A stretch of DNA of 64,000 nt from Austropuccinia psidii. Taxonomy: Eukaryota > Basidiomycota > Pucciniomycetes > Pucciniales > Sphaerophragmiaceae. The notes beneath the pieces were generated by a model. It saw only the letters and a list, made by a program, of their open reading frames with translations, was not told the DNA's origin and ran no database searches. The position numbers and the translations under genes are program-made. Shown in pieces: positions 50,221-60,280 of this stretch. Position 1 is the stretch's first letter, and every line of letters begins with the position of its first letter. The DNA lies in contig JALGQZ010000005.1 in the NCBI GenBank assembly GCA_023105745.1, positions 63,106,019 to 63,170,018 on the forward strand, read 5' to 3'.

Positions 50221-50448
50221 TTCCGTACTACATCCATAGTGTACGGTGGCTTGTTGGCGTATCCAATGAACGCAATTGCCAAAATATGCTGAGTGGCCTT
50301 CTCTACCAACAGGACCTAAGGGGAAATTTGTCAGTATATTCACAATGTTGTGGTTAGGGGTTAAATCATGAGACTCACAAATTAAAACCTAATAAGTGGA
50401 CTATTTAAGACAAGAATTGGGTCTCCTGTTTTGCCGACAAAACCATTT

Positions 50449-50596
50449 TATTTCATATCATTCAAATGGAACACTTTGCTTAGTCCATACCTCATGAGCA
50501 TTGAATAGTTCAAAAGTTGACTTTAGTAGGTTTCTCACTAGTCAACGTTATTCAATGTCTCACAGGGAAGTGATTTCATTTGAATGATATGAAATA
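50449..50596. repeat. Foldback with perfect 20-bp arms
   Basis: 50449-50468 and 50577-50596 are exact inverted copies (TATTTCATATCATTCAAATG / reverse). Further pairs lie inside: CACTT/AAGTG, CATTGAATA/TATTCAATG and GTTGACT/AGTCAAC. It may be a small MITE-like element, 350 bp upstream of the next gene. Confidence 0.75.
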
Positions 50597-50951
50597 ATTT
50601 GCAACACATTACCTGCTTGAATTTCCCGACAAATCATCTTTTCCAAATGCAATACTATTTCAATAGAAGGTACCAAGTCTGTTGATGCACAGGTTTATTT
50701 TGGTCAGCCTGTGGTTCTAAAATATATATTTTTTCTAGAATATTCAATAACTCTTCAACTGCTTTAAATTGATATTTAACTTCTTTCAAACTCGCCAAAA
50801 TTCTCCAATATTACCTCAAAAAGAAACAATTATTTTAAACTTATTTTACTTCCACCTTTTTTCTTCAATTTCTATCTTTTTGATATACAATCTTAAATCG
50901 GGTTATAAATCAACTCGTCACCATCTATTTGCTTAATAAACTACCTCCGCT

Positions 50952-53174
50952 ATGGCCCAAACCCCGGGAAATTCAACTGAATTCAATGAACGACCAACTT
51001 CAGCCCCAGAGAGTGGAAGTGAAATCTCTGATATGGCCAGTAGTCGTGAATTAGGCATTGAAGTAGAGAGCCAGTCACATGAAGATAATCAAGATCCACC
51101 AGTTCTTCCAGAATGTGAGTATGCATCCATCTTGAATATTTCTAATCTCTCAAAACCTGATATTGTGTCATAGCCTTTATTTCAGGTCAGCCTCCAAGCT
51201 CTCAGAAAGTTATGAGAAGGAAAAGACTGTTGAACCTTGTGCACCGACAGAAGATGATGGGCAAGATGATGTAATTTTCAGTGGAGAGGTGGAAATTATA
51301 TCCAAGGAACAGTGTGTCTCCAACATTGCTCAAACAATCCCAAGGCTCAAAAAAATTCAAAGTGATATTAAAATTCCTGATTATGTGCGTCAAAAGATTG
51401 CTGAAGCCATGAGCCTGCTCAAGATGGATTTGAACCATAAGTCCATTACTAATTCAAAAAAAATTGATAAAAATAGCTGCTTAAAATATATGGGCAAGTG
51501 TGGAGGTGGGAGAATCTCTACCTGAAAGATCTCAAGTCGTAATTGGATTTCCAGGCAAAGGATTAGGAAAAACACCAAATATACATGCGACCAAAAAAAC
51601 AAACAAAAAACACCGTACCTTTGAAGCCGCAATGGATTCTTGGGATCAAGGTGATGAAATGATCAATGTTGAAGGGGACCATATTGATAATGAACTTCCG
51701 TATACTGAACCTCCCCCCATACTCAATGAAACAATCCATGATGAATCTCCACATACTGAAAGCCCCCCAATACCCAATGAAACAATCCATGATGAAACCC
51801 CTCCCGTCTCTCCTCGGAATATTCAAGCCTTTCAAGAAAGGGAGACAACTAAAAATGATACAATGGGATGAGATATGACTGATATAATTCCTGACCCTGA
51901 GCCCGAAGTGTCATTGTCTGGTAATTTTCAAGGAATATTTTTATCCCTCATGGAAGAGTTTGCAGGTATTTTGAATTATCATTCCAATATGACTCAACAA
52001 TCATGGAAAAGGGGGCTTGATAATATCAATAGTATTTACAAGAATTGATGGGACAATTTACCAACAAAGGATGCTCATACATTCCTGCCCGTTGGTATTA
52101 AGGTGATCAGTAACTGAGAGCTAAAAATGTTGGCTTGGCTGGAGGACCTTGAGATGGCAGGTGAGTTTTATCTTTGTGCATGATACTTGATTATTGGCTG
52201 TTGACTGGTGATATAAATTGCAATATACAGGGTTAGATTTTTTTAAGCCAACAAAAACAGAAGCATTTTTTGATCACAACATTTGGAATCTCAAATTGAT
52301 GAAGGAATCAGCTAAACCTCCAGAGAATCTCCCAAAATCTGAAAACTCCTTCTTCAAAATGGTTCAGAGCCTTCTTTACCCCGCCAATCCAGTTAAACAT
52401 TTTTGGGCAAATGTTATGTTTGAATCCATTAGTTTAGTCTCATACAATGTGATTGCACCCAAACCATATGTTGCACCAACATCAAATTTGACCGATCCTC
52501 TTGGACTCGAACGGGGAGCAGTTGAATACCTTGCCTCCTGCTTGAGTAAGTCAAAGCAACGTGCAACTCAAATCAACATTGATGGTGGCAGGGCTGACAA
52601 TGAGATATCCACAAAGCCACACAAGAACCTGGAGGATCTAATGGATACAGTTATCCATTTGATGATTGTGTACAACATGGTACGTGCACATACAAAGGTC
52701 AAAGTTAATGGCATCAAAGGCAAACTCACAAACTCAAAGAAAAATGAGGCCATCAAAGATCTTTTGACATGTCACAAGAATCTTGGAATAAATCAAATTT
52801 GCTATGGTATATTAGCGGCATTCTGTGCGGCGGGGATTCATGGTTTGATGGTATGCTCAGATGACTAGAGAACAAGCTCAGTTAAAGGGACTTCATCACT
52901 AATTGAAATTCCCAAAAAACCTTCAGAGGGTAAAAATCTAGTGGAGCCAGTGTGGCTACATACTAATAAGTATATATGTGATTTACTGAATAAACGTTTC
53001 TTCTCATCAGAGTCTTTCAACCCCACTGTACCTCTTAGATTTGAATTTGCACGATGCTTAGTATTAGACTTTGGTGATGCCTGGGTGGAAAAGCGCGGTC
53101 TTGGTTCAAGTGATGAGGTCACCTTGACTGTACCCAGGTCAGCTAAACTCACAACCAGGATTGACCCGTTTTAG
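50952..53174 (+). pseudogene. Unknown spliced gene upstream of TET/JBP, about 640 aa
   Basis: I do not recognise the product. ATG 50952 (MAQTPGNSTEFNERPTS). Intron 1 is probably 51115-51185 (GTGAGT...TTTCAG), but its join is out of phase with the next open frame (SESYEKEKTVEPCAPTEDDG), and another shift lies near 51500. From 51500 one frame continues, with two and a half repeats of NETIHDE(S/T)P, then a clean 70-bp intron 52161-52230 (GTGAGT...ATACAG) that keeps phase, to the end at 53174. Stops: TGA 51869, TGA 52046, TGA 52115, TAG 52866. The 52231-53174 exon is the densest part (LDFFKPTKTEAFFDHNIWNL, GLERGAVEYLASCLSKSK, KNLGINQICYGILAAFCAAG, FEFARCLVLDFGDAW). It could be a transposon-borne partner of the next gene. 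Confidence 0.6.
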
Positions 53175-53752
53175 ATTAGCTTTGTACTAGATAGATTGTA
53201 ATTGAATTTTGCAAAGTTATTTATGAATTTAATAATCATGACTTCCTATCCTACTACTGCCTGGATGCCACAGTCTGAATACCAATAGTAATTGTATGGC
53301 GGCATGCCTCCATACATCATTGAAAAGACTCCAACAAGACGCAAGCTGAGTCAGGCAGTTGTGCGCACGAGTAGCACACGCAGGGGCATTGCGGGAGGGC
53401 GCGTTTATCACTTCCGGCCAGCCCATAATAGGCCAAATGTTCCTGTGTCTTTCAAGAGGACTAGGATAACTAGGGATCCGCAGAAGGATGCATATTGCAT
53501 TTGCATGTGCTTGTGATATTCCAAATGGTTGTATTGGAAAGTGATTGCCTGGGAACATCAATATGTCAAATTGAATAATGCACTATCCACTGCAATTTTC
53601 AGGTTCAGGTATTTGAGATTGCGAATTTACAAAGGTCAGGTGTGAGCTTTCTTTTTAGGCTCAATTAGAAAAGATTCATCCACCGCAATCAAATTTAGGT
53701 GATATTAATAAATAATTAATCATTTGGTTTCATTTCATTTTCTGCTTCAAGC

Positions 53753-55148
53753 ATGCCATTCACAAAAAAAGGAAAAGAGCGTAAAAGGGAACTTGTGAGA
53801 AAGTGTTGGGCTGAGGAAGGAAAGTGTGAGTTGCTCGCTTAATCTCAGTGTATATATATAGATATATATATGCTTCCACATTTATGTGGCACCCTCATTG
53901 GGCCCCATGGAAGAACATTGGCTTTAGTCGGTTCAGATTGTGCCAATGTCATGTGGGCTCCAACAGGGAAGTCAAAGGATGTGTGCCAAAGAAAGCTCCT
54001 TGGGAATTGGGCACCATTCTGGACTCAAAACTCCTTAGCTTCAAATGGCAGGAAGCAGTATCTGATATCTTGTCTGCTTCAACACATAGTGATCCCTCAA
54101 CCACTCGGGAATAGTGGGAGATCCCAAAAAGACAAATGAGCACAAAACGACCCGAATGAATAGGTTGTTTTCCTCCTCTTGCCCAACAGTACAAAAATCA
54201 ATGCCAGTATCAGTAAATATCACCCCAAGTGAAATTCGGAGGGTTGTGGATGTCAATCAGATCAAAAGCATTCACTTTGGCCGTGTGGCAATTTTCTCTT
54301 CAACTGGATTACTCATTTCCCTTGTCGAATTCCGACCATTCACAACAATGAGTGAAGTTGAGGTCAATGAATGGGATGAATTATCACAATTCTTATTTCG
54401 CAAAAAGAGATTCAGCAACCCAATTCCAACAAATGGAGCATTACTGGAGGGATTTATGTTTGCAATTGGGTGGCGCAAATGCAGCATGAAGAATGAACAA
54501 TTTGGTCTGTATGGAAGTGTTGGGAAAATTGATAACACAAAAGATGAATGGCGGAACCGAGGTGCCAATCTTAGCTCGGTGGGTTGCATTCTGGGTCAAT
54601 CCTTATGATATGTTGGGGATAATTTATTTGAGAAGATTCAAAATTGCTACAACTCATTGGGGGTTCCGTCTTTTGATCAAGTCAACTATGGAGGCAATAT
54701 GGCCGCAAATCAGGGTGCATGCAAGTTTGCTTCCGCACTCACTTTCACCATGAATGGATTCAAAGACTCACGTCATCTTGATAAGGATGAATTTCTGTAT
54801 GCTTTGGGATGGTGGTTTAAAGCTGATAAGTGGACCGTCCAAATTCAAAGAGATGTGTCAAAGCGGTGTACAGGGGGAAAATTTATTTTCCCAAATGAGC
54901 ATTTTTGGATTGATCTATTCGCATGTCATGGGCTCATTCAGGTAGTGTGGGCCAGTAGTACATTTGCTCATTATACTGATCCAGCACAGGACAACAAAAG
55001 CACGGCACTAGTGGGTATGTTTGCACAATGCTCAAGCAGGTTAGCAAAAACAATGTGGCAAAAAAGCCATGGCTATTATGAGATTGGCAAGAGAGCGGGC
55101 TATCAAATAAGGGATGGTAATACAATCTCATGCCAATTCAAAGAATGA
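53753..55148 (+). pseudogene. TET/JBP-like 2OG-Fe(II) dioxygenase
   Basis: TET/JBP enzymes oxidise 5-methylcytosine or thymine in DNA; rusts have many copies, often transposon-linked. The core lies at 54114-55148 in one frame: VEFRPFTTMSEVEVNEWDEL, GFMFAIGWRKCSMKNEQFGLYG, a TGA at 54606-54608, then YVGDNLFEKIQN, LTFTMNGFKDSRHLDKDEF, GGKFIFPNEHFWIDL, FAHYTDPAQ. RHLD gives the HxD iron motif and FAHYT the likely distal His. The expected 2OG-binding Arg in the following stretch seems to be Leu (TALVGMF); I infer this by rough alignment from memory. A likely first exon starts at 53753 (MPFTKKGKERKRELVRK) with a GTGAGT at 53827; frames between 53830 and 54113 do not join cleanly. Confidence 0.78.
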
Positions 55149-55315
55149 GGAGATTTGCATGTGTGTTGGGTAAATAATGGTGGGGTAAGGCAGAGGACAA
55201 TATACACCAGGATTGCATGGTTTCGAGTGCGGGAGATGGGGTGTCTCACATGAAAAAGGGGTGAAGTGGATTATGTACAGTGGCATGCCATCGTACATAT
55301 GTCCTGGTTTATTGC

Positions 55316-55930
55316 TCTTGCCCAGGATGCGAATGCTTCACACAAGAATCCTTATGCTTGTGCAGGTTCCAACAATGCTAAAGGTTCCTTACGCCTATGC
55401 GGGCTGCCGACACTTCACACACCAATCCTTACGCCTGTGCAGGTTCCCGACAACTCACACGCCAATCCTTACGCCTGTGCAGGCTCCCTACAATTCACAC
55501 GCCAATCCTTACGCTTGTGAAGGTTCCCAAAAATGCTAAAAATTCCTTAAGCCTGTACAGGCTTCCAACGATTCACACACCAATCCTTACGCTTGTGAAT
55601 GTTCCCCACAATTCTAAAAGTTTCTTACACCTGTGCAGGCTCCCAACAATTCATACGGCAATCCTTACGCTTGTGAAGGCTCCCAAAAATGCTAAAAATT
55701 CCTTATGCCTGTACAGGCTTCCAACAATTCACACGCCAATCCTTACGCTTGTGAAGGTTGCCCACAATGCTGACAATTTCTTATGCCTATGCAGGCTCCC
55801 CACAATTCACACGCCAATCCTTACACCTGTGCAGGCTCCCAACAATTCACACGCCAATCCTTATGCCTGTGCAGGCTCCCAACAACTCACACGCCAATCC
55901 TTACGCTTGTGAAGGTTCCCAACAATTTAA
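55316..55930. repeat. Minisatellite, about 40-bp unit, downstream of TET/JBP
   Basis: About 13 units of CCAATCCTTACGCTTGTG, (A/C)AGGTTCCC, AACAATTCACACG. Open on the plus strand for 171 codons as SHANPYACAGS-type repeats, a translation of the array. It lies 170 bp after the TET/JBP stop and shares its core with 49930-50220. 55931-56340 between it and the next gene holds no gene. Confidence 0.88.
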
Positions 55931-56379
55931 AAAATTCAATACATGACTAATGTTAATAGTGTGTGACCATAGGAAAGGCAATGTCTCATGAATCTGGAGT
56001 GGCTTGCTGACATGCGGGAACCTCCTGCTTTTTTACAGTTAAGAATTGATATGGCTCTAAACCATGGAAGAAGAAAATATAGGAGATGGTAACGGCAACT
56101 ATTGGTGCATTTTTGGCAAAAGAGGGTCACACAAACAAATACTCACTCAAACCTTTGGTGGGGCACTTATAAAAATTTTTCTCACGCAATAGGATATTTG
56201 AACCATTGAGGAAAATATAATTTCACATGAGCAAAGAATGTAATAGAAATGGAAAATAACAATAATTGGATACAAATACTTCATTTGAAAGAAAATATTA
56301 CAAATAATAACAAGAGGAAATAATGAGATTTTTTAAAAAAAAATATTTTTCTAAGTATTTTGAGACTATCCCGGTGATG

Positions 56380-57263
56380 TCCTCCTTTGGATAAGCCTCC
56401 AGTTCCTGGGCAAGGAGGGAGTTTAGTTCCTCCCAGAATTCCCGGTGCATCTCATTTCAATGAGTTGCATCCACAAAAGGAATCATGTGGAGCAAGTGGC
56501 AATGCTCCAACAAGATTTGGTTGATCAATTCGTGGACAATGGCTCAAGGAATCATCAAAGTCGGTCGTAAGTCAGTGAGTTCCTGGCAAGCGTCATTGTG
56601 GGAATGAGAGGGGCTTTGCACTGGGGGGGAGGAGGAGTTGGGGTTCTTGGGGGCACTGGGGAGGGGGGGAACAGAATGGGAAGGTGGGCGAGTCAGGGAA
56701 GAAGAAGTGGGAGGGGGGGATCCAACGGGCATATCGTTGATGTTAATTATGGAGCAGGGAGTGGCGGGAAAAGCTGGAGATGGTTGAAGGAGGGGTGAGG
56801 AAAATTTGAGTAGAGTTAAAAAAGTGAAATTGGGACTTACCAAAATGTTCCTCTGTGGATTGTGTAGGAGCCACCTCAGGTTCTGGCTCAGGAGTCGTAT
56901 TGTCCCAGGTGGTTGGGAGGATGGAATTGGGCCAGGAATAGGTGGCTCTTTGGTTTGGAAGGGTTCTAAAAAAGGAGTAAGAGTCAGTTAACTTGACTCA
57001 AAAGTGAAAGTTAAAATGAAATGAAACTTTGGCTGCTTACCGCGGAATAATTCCTCTGACCATCGGGTGCCACTTGGGCCTGGAGTGGGTTGCTGCGAAG
57101 TTTGCTTGCAAGGCAAACTAGGAACGGGAGAGTCTTGTTGGAGGGGATTCAGTGGCTTTTGTTCTATGAGTAATGGAAAAAAGTCAGTATTATTGCATGA
57201 AGATAAATGAGATAAGGAGGAGAAAGAAAACTTACTTTGGCGTTTGAATGCCATTGGTGACAA
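56380..57263 (-). pseudogene. Pro/Ser-rich multi-exon gene, unknown function
   Basis: Splicing is clear on the minus strand: intron 57235-57164 (GTAAGT...CTCATAG, 72 bp) and 57040-56966 (GTAAGC...TTTTTTAG, 75 bp), and a third from GTAAGT near 56840 to CATCTCCAG near 56785. The product starts MAFKRQ or upstream and reads KPLNPLQQDSPVPSLPCK, TRWSEELFR, EPFQTKEPPIPG, TTPEPEPEVAPTQSTEEHF (after a shift), then TSSSLTRPPSHSVPPLP. After a TGA near 56543 the same frame goes on (IVHELINQILLEHCHLLHM, NEMHREFWEELNSLLAQ), interrupted by another TGA near 56460. The C-terminal helix is the likely conserved part. Upstream coding up to 58.2 kb is possible but too broken to define. Confidence 0.55.
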
Positions 57264-58216
57264 GACATGGTGACGATCGGCCCAATTTTGAATGTCCTCT
57301 TGCCATCACCATCCTTCATCGGCTGGATAATCACTTTGCTCAGGTCAAGGGGTGAAGTGACCATTGGATGGTGGCCTAGGAGGGGGGTGGACAAATCAAT
57401 GCTTGAGGGGACAGGGCTAATCGTCTGGAATCGTTCCCATCGGCCTGCTTGAGGTCCCAGTGTCCATTCGCGCTTGGATATGGTTTCATCATTGTCAACC
57501 ACAAAGGAGTCCTTGCAAGGGCGTCTTGGGCGAGAACTCCTCTGGCCTCGTGGTCAGAAGGGGCGGAAAACAAACGAACATTTCTTGTGTGCTTGTTGGC
57601 AAGTATCATAAGCGTTGGTCGTCGTTGAGGAACGAATGCTGGGGATACCCCGCTTGGTGCATAAAGTGCAAGACATCTAAAAACAAAACAATTGAGGTTA
57701 GTAACTGAATAGAAAGTAAAAAATCAAGAAAGAAAATGAAGACGTACGATGAATTAGATAAATTTAAAACGGAAACAAAGTAAAAACGCTCTAGTCCGAA
57801 GTGTTGAAAATTCTGGAAGAGGAGAAAAAAAATATTAATTTTGGAACATGAGGACGACAAAAGTTTAAAATGGAGGTAACGCACGAGGTGGATAGAAGTG
57901 GGGGTCTGAAAGGATCAGCAGGAAAAACAAACAGGCAAAAGGAAGGAGAGTGGGTTCAGTGGAGTGCGAAAGAAAAGAATGGAAAGGCAGGAAGACCAAG
58001 GGGAATACGCACAAGAAGGACAACAGAGGGTGAGAAAGAAAGTGAAGGGCTTGTCATTTGAAGATGGTCTTTTATACCATGGTGAAGCTGAGACAATCTC
58101 AGCAGTTGCAGCACCCGCAAAAGTCTCAGCCTCGAGGCGTGTGGGCAAAATTGAAGCTCAGTCGCAGCAAATGCTGCAACTGAGAAGGGAAATTCTGGCA
58201 TGAGGTAGAAGAACAA
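57264..58216 (-). other. Possible 5' exons of the same minus-strand gene
   Basis: Three minus frames hold fragments (WTLGPQAGRWERFQTI; HHPMVTSPLDLSKVIIQPMKDG; at 58216 EFPFSVAAFAATELQ). None can be joined convincingly. Plus-strand ORFs over the same bases are mirror artefacts of the Pro-rich codons. Confidence 0.3.
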
Positions 58217-60280
58217 AGGGGTTCTGGCTGAGTATTGCTATTGATTGAATTGTCAAGCTCAGTCAAATCCCCTTTGTTTCCTTAAATAGCCACCCAATCA
58301 CCCAGGAGGGTGGTCGTGAGGCCCTGGTTGAATGTGCATGGTGGGCGCAATTCCCAAATGCCCCATGCAGAAAAGAACGTGGTGCATTTGGTCACAAGTG
58401 ACCACGGCGAGATTACAGGCCGTATGGCCTGGTAATAGTGTTTGAACAAAGGGGGGGCTGTAAGACAAGTGAATACAGAGTGAGCTTGCCTCTACCCATT
58501 GCTCAGGTTTGCTTTTGGGTCATAATTGAAATGCTCAGTGGCTGAACATTTTAACTGCACAGTAATTGAACTATTGATATAACAATATCAAATGCACCAT
58601 GCTGAGCCATTGCTTGGTCGTTTTTGTATGGACACAATCTGAGCATTTGGCACAGCATCAGATGACATTTCAGCCAGGTGCAGCATTTCACACGCTTTGG
58701 TGAAGTGCTCCAAACTGAGCCTTCCAATGAACTATTGCAAAAATGGTCCAGACCATGGCTTTACTGAGCACTTCCACACAGTGCTTTTGACCATGGCATG
58801 CACAGCTTGCGTGTGCAAATTGGGTGAAACGCAATGCTGAGCATGTGGCACATGAGCTACGTATATGCAAATGATCGGAAGGTGGATGCCCATTGGCTAT
58901 ATGCATGCAGGCTGCAGTAGTATTAAACCTTCCTAATCTGTACAGCCAACACTGTAGTATGCAGCACACCTTTGTAAATGTATGCTGCAGGGCATAGCAA
59001 AAGCTGTTCAACAATGTAACATGCAATCACGTCAAGCCATCGAGTCATATATCTCAACTGCATCCCTTTGATGCACCTTGTTGGAGACCTCTGCCTAACT
59101 ATGGCACAGATGTGGGTGTAATCCAAGTTAATGAAAGTGGGTCATAATGGGATTACTTATTATTTGGTTCATACACAAACAGTGGATTCACTCCGGTGCC
59201 ATTGTCGGGTAAACTTTGACTGGCCGCGCGTGCTCATTGGCGGGCAGGCACACGCTTTCATACGCAGAAAACTTTCACACACCTGGAAGAAATTTTACTG
59301 CCAGTCTTCCAACTGGCTATTGTTTTGGTCAGGTGGTCAGCTTGACTGCAGACGCTCACCCGCTTGCGCATGGAAACTTGAGGCCAATCAGTGTGGATTT
59401 CCTTCAGCCTCATCCGCATTAGAATAATCCCAACCTATGATTGCTGAGGCTGGTTATGTTTGCATGGGGATCTCCAACCGCGGGTAATTTTCTGCACGTT
59501 CTCACGCTCCCCGCTCATGTTGTGGCCCCTGGCTTGCAGCCAAAACATCCCTTGGGCGGGTGGCCTCTTTCGCCAGAGTTTGGTACACACGTGAGGCAAA
59601 GACCCTGATGCCAATCTTGGTGCATTCATACCCGCCTCAAACGCAATAGGGGTGAATTTATATGTTGATCACAGTTGACGGCCCGCGCCCCCTTTGATCA
59701 TGCCACACATTCCTCCCTGGAAGCCCAGTAGGCATCAGGCAAAACCAAGCTCATGTTTGGTGGCACGCCACCAAACATATCTCACCCGCCCACACACAAA
59801 CATCCCCACAGTGAGATTGCCCTTTGAAACTGCCAACATTGCCCAGGAGGTCCCTGTGTGACAATTAACCTGGGGAATATACGCTCATTGTTTGCTGTCA
59901 CACCACTGAACATGGCTGCATGCCTCTAATATGCCCCTCCACAATAAGTTGCTACAACCCACCTAATTTTGGATATGCTAATGTCAACCTTGTTCCACCA
60001 AAGGTTTCGTAACTTGCTTCAGATCCAGCAGTCATATCGGTGCACCCACATTTTTGCCACCTTTCCTTGATATATGCCCCAAATTGGATATGAAAATTAT
60101 GAGCCCAAGAGGCCCAACTCCATCAAGACCATGCCCGTAACCACAGGCCATCCCCCCTTGAGCCCATTGCTGCCTCTCATATAAGTTCCTCACCTGCGCT
60201 TATTTGTCTTCATTCCCTTTAGCTAACCCTTCCTCATCATATAGTTTCCAACTGTCCCCAAATAATTTAAAATAGCCATC
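58217..60280. other. Intergenic stretch without a supported gene
   Basis: Moderate GC. CTGAGC-type words recur between 58545 and 58850 (CTGAACATTTT, CTGAGCCATTG, CTGAGCATTTGGCAC, CTGAGCACTTCC, CTGAGCATGTGGCAC). A near-perfect palindrome lies at 59753-59778. Short ORFs on both strands have no family features. Confidence 0.5.

Larger units (their letters stand above)
49141..50951. other. Start of the less AT-rich segment: motif cluster, minisatellite, foldback
   Basis: No confident gene. A minus-strand 65-codon ORF (49264-49461) is unrecognised. 49564-49727 is a GTCA-rich cluster, 49930-50220 a minisatellite, and 50449-50596 a foldback. Base composition rises from about one-third GC to near one-half at about 49.7 kb, marking the end of the retrotransposon block. 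Confidence 0.5.

Noticed and set aside
49752..50309. Short ORFs on both strands resembling Cys/His-rich proteins
   Set aside because: Translations of the minisatellite at 49930-50220.
50952..55148. KDZ-type transposase next to TET/JBP
   Set aside because: I looked for the cysteine clusters and DDE-like motifs of KDZ transposases and could not see them in the unknown gene.
55397..55912. 171-aa repeat protein (SHANPYACAGS units)
   Set aside because: The array is open in more than one frame because the unit lacks stops. There is no start context or flanking coding sequence.
55316..55930. CRISPR-like array
   Set aside because: Units are contiguous and vary gradually without unique spacers; the genome is eukaryotic.
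58688..59629. Minus- and plus-strand ORFs of 60-110 codons
   Set aside because: No family motif, no introns, overlapping one another on both strands.
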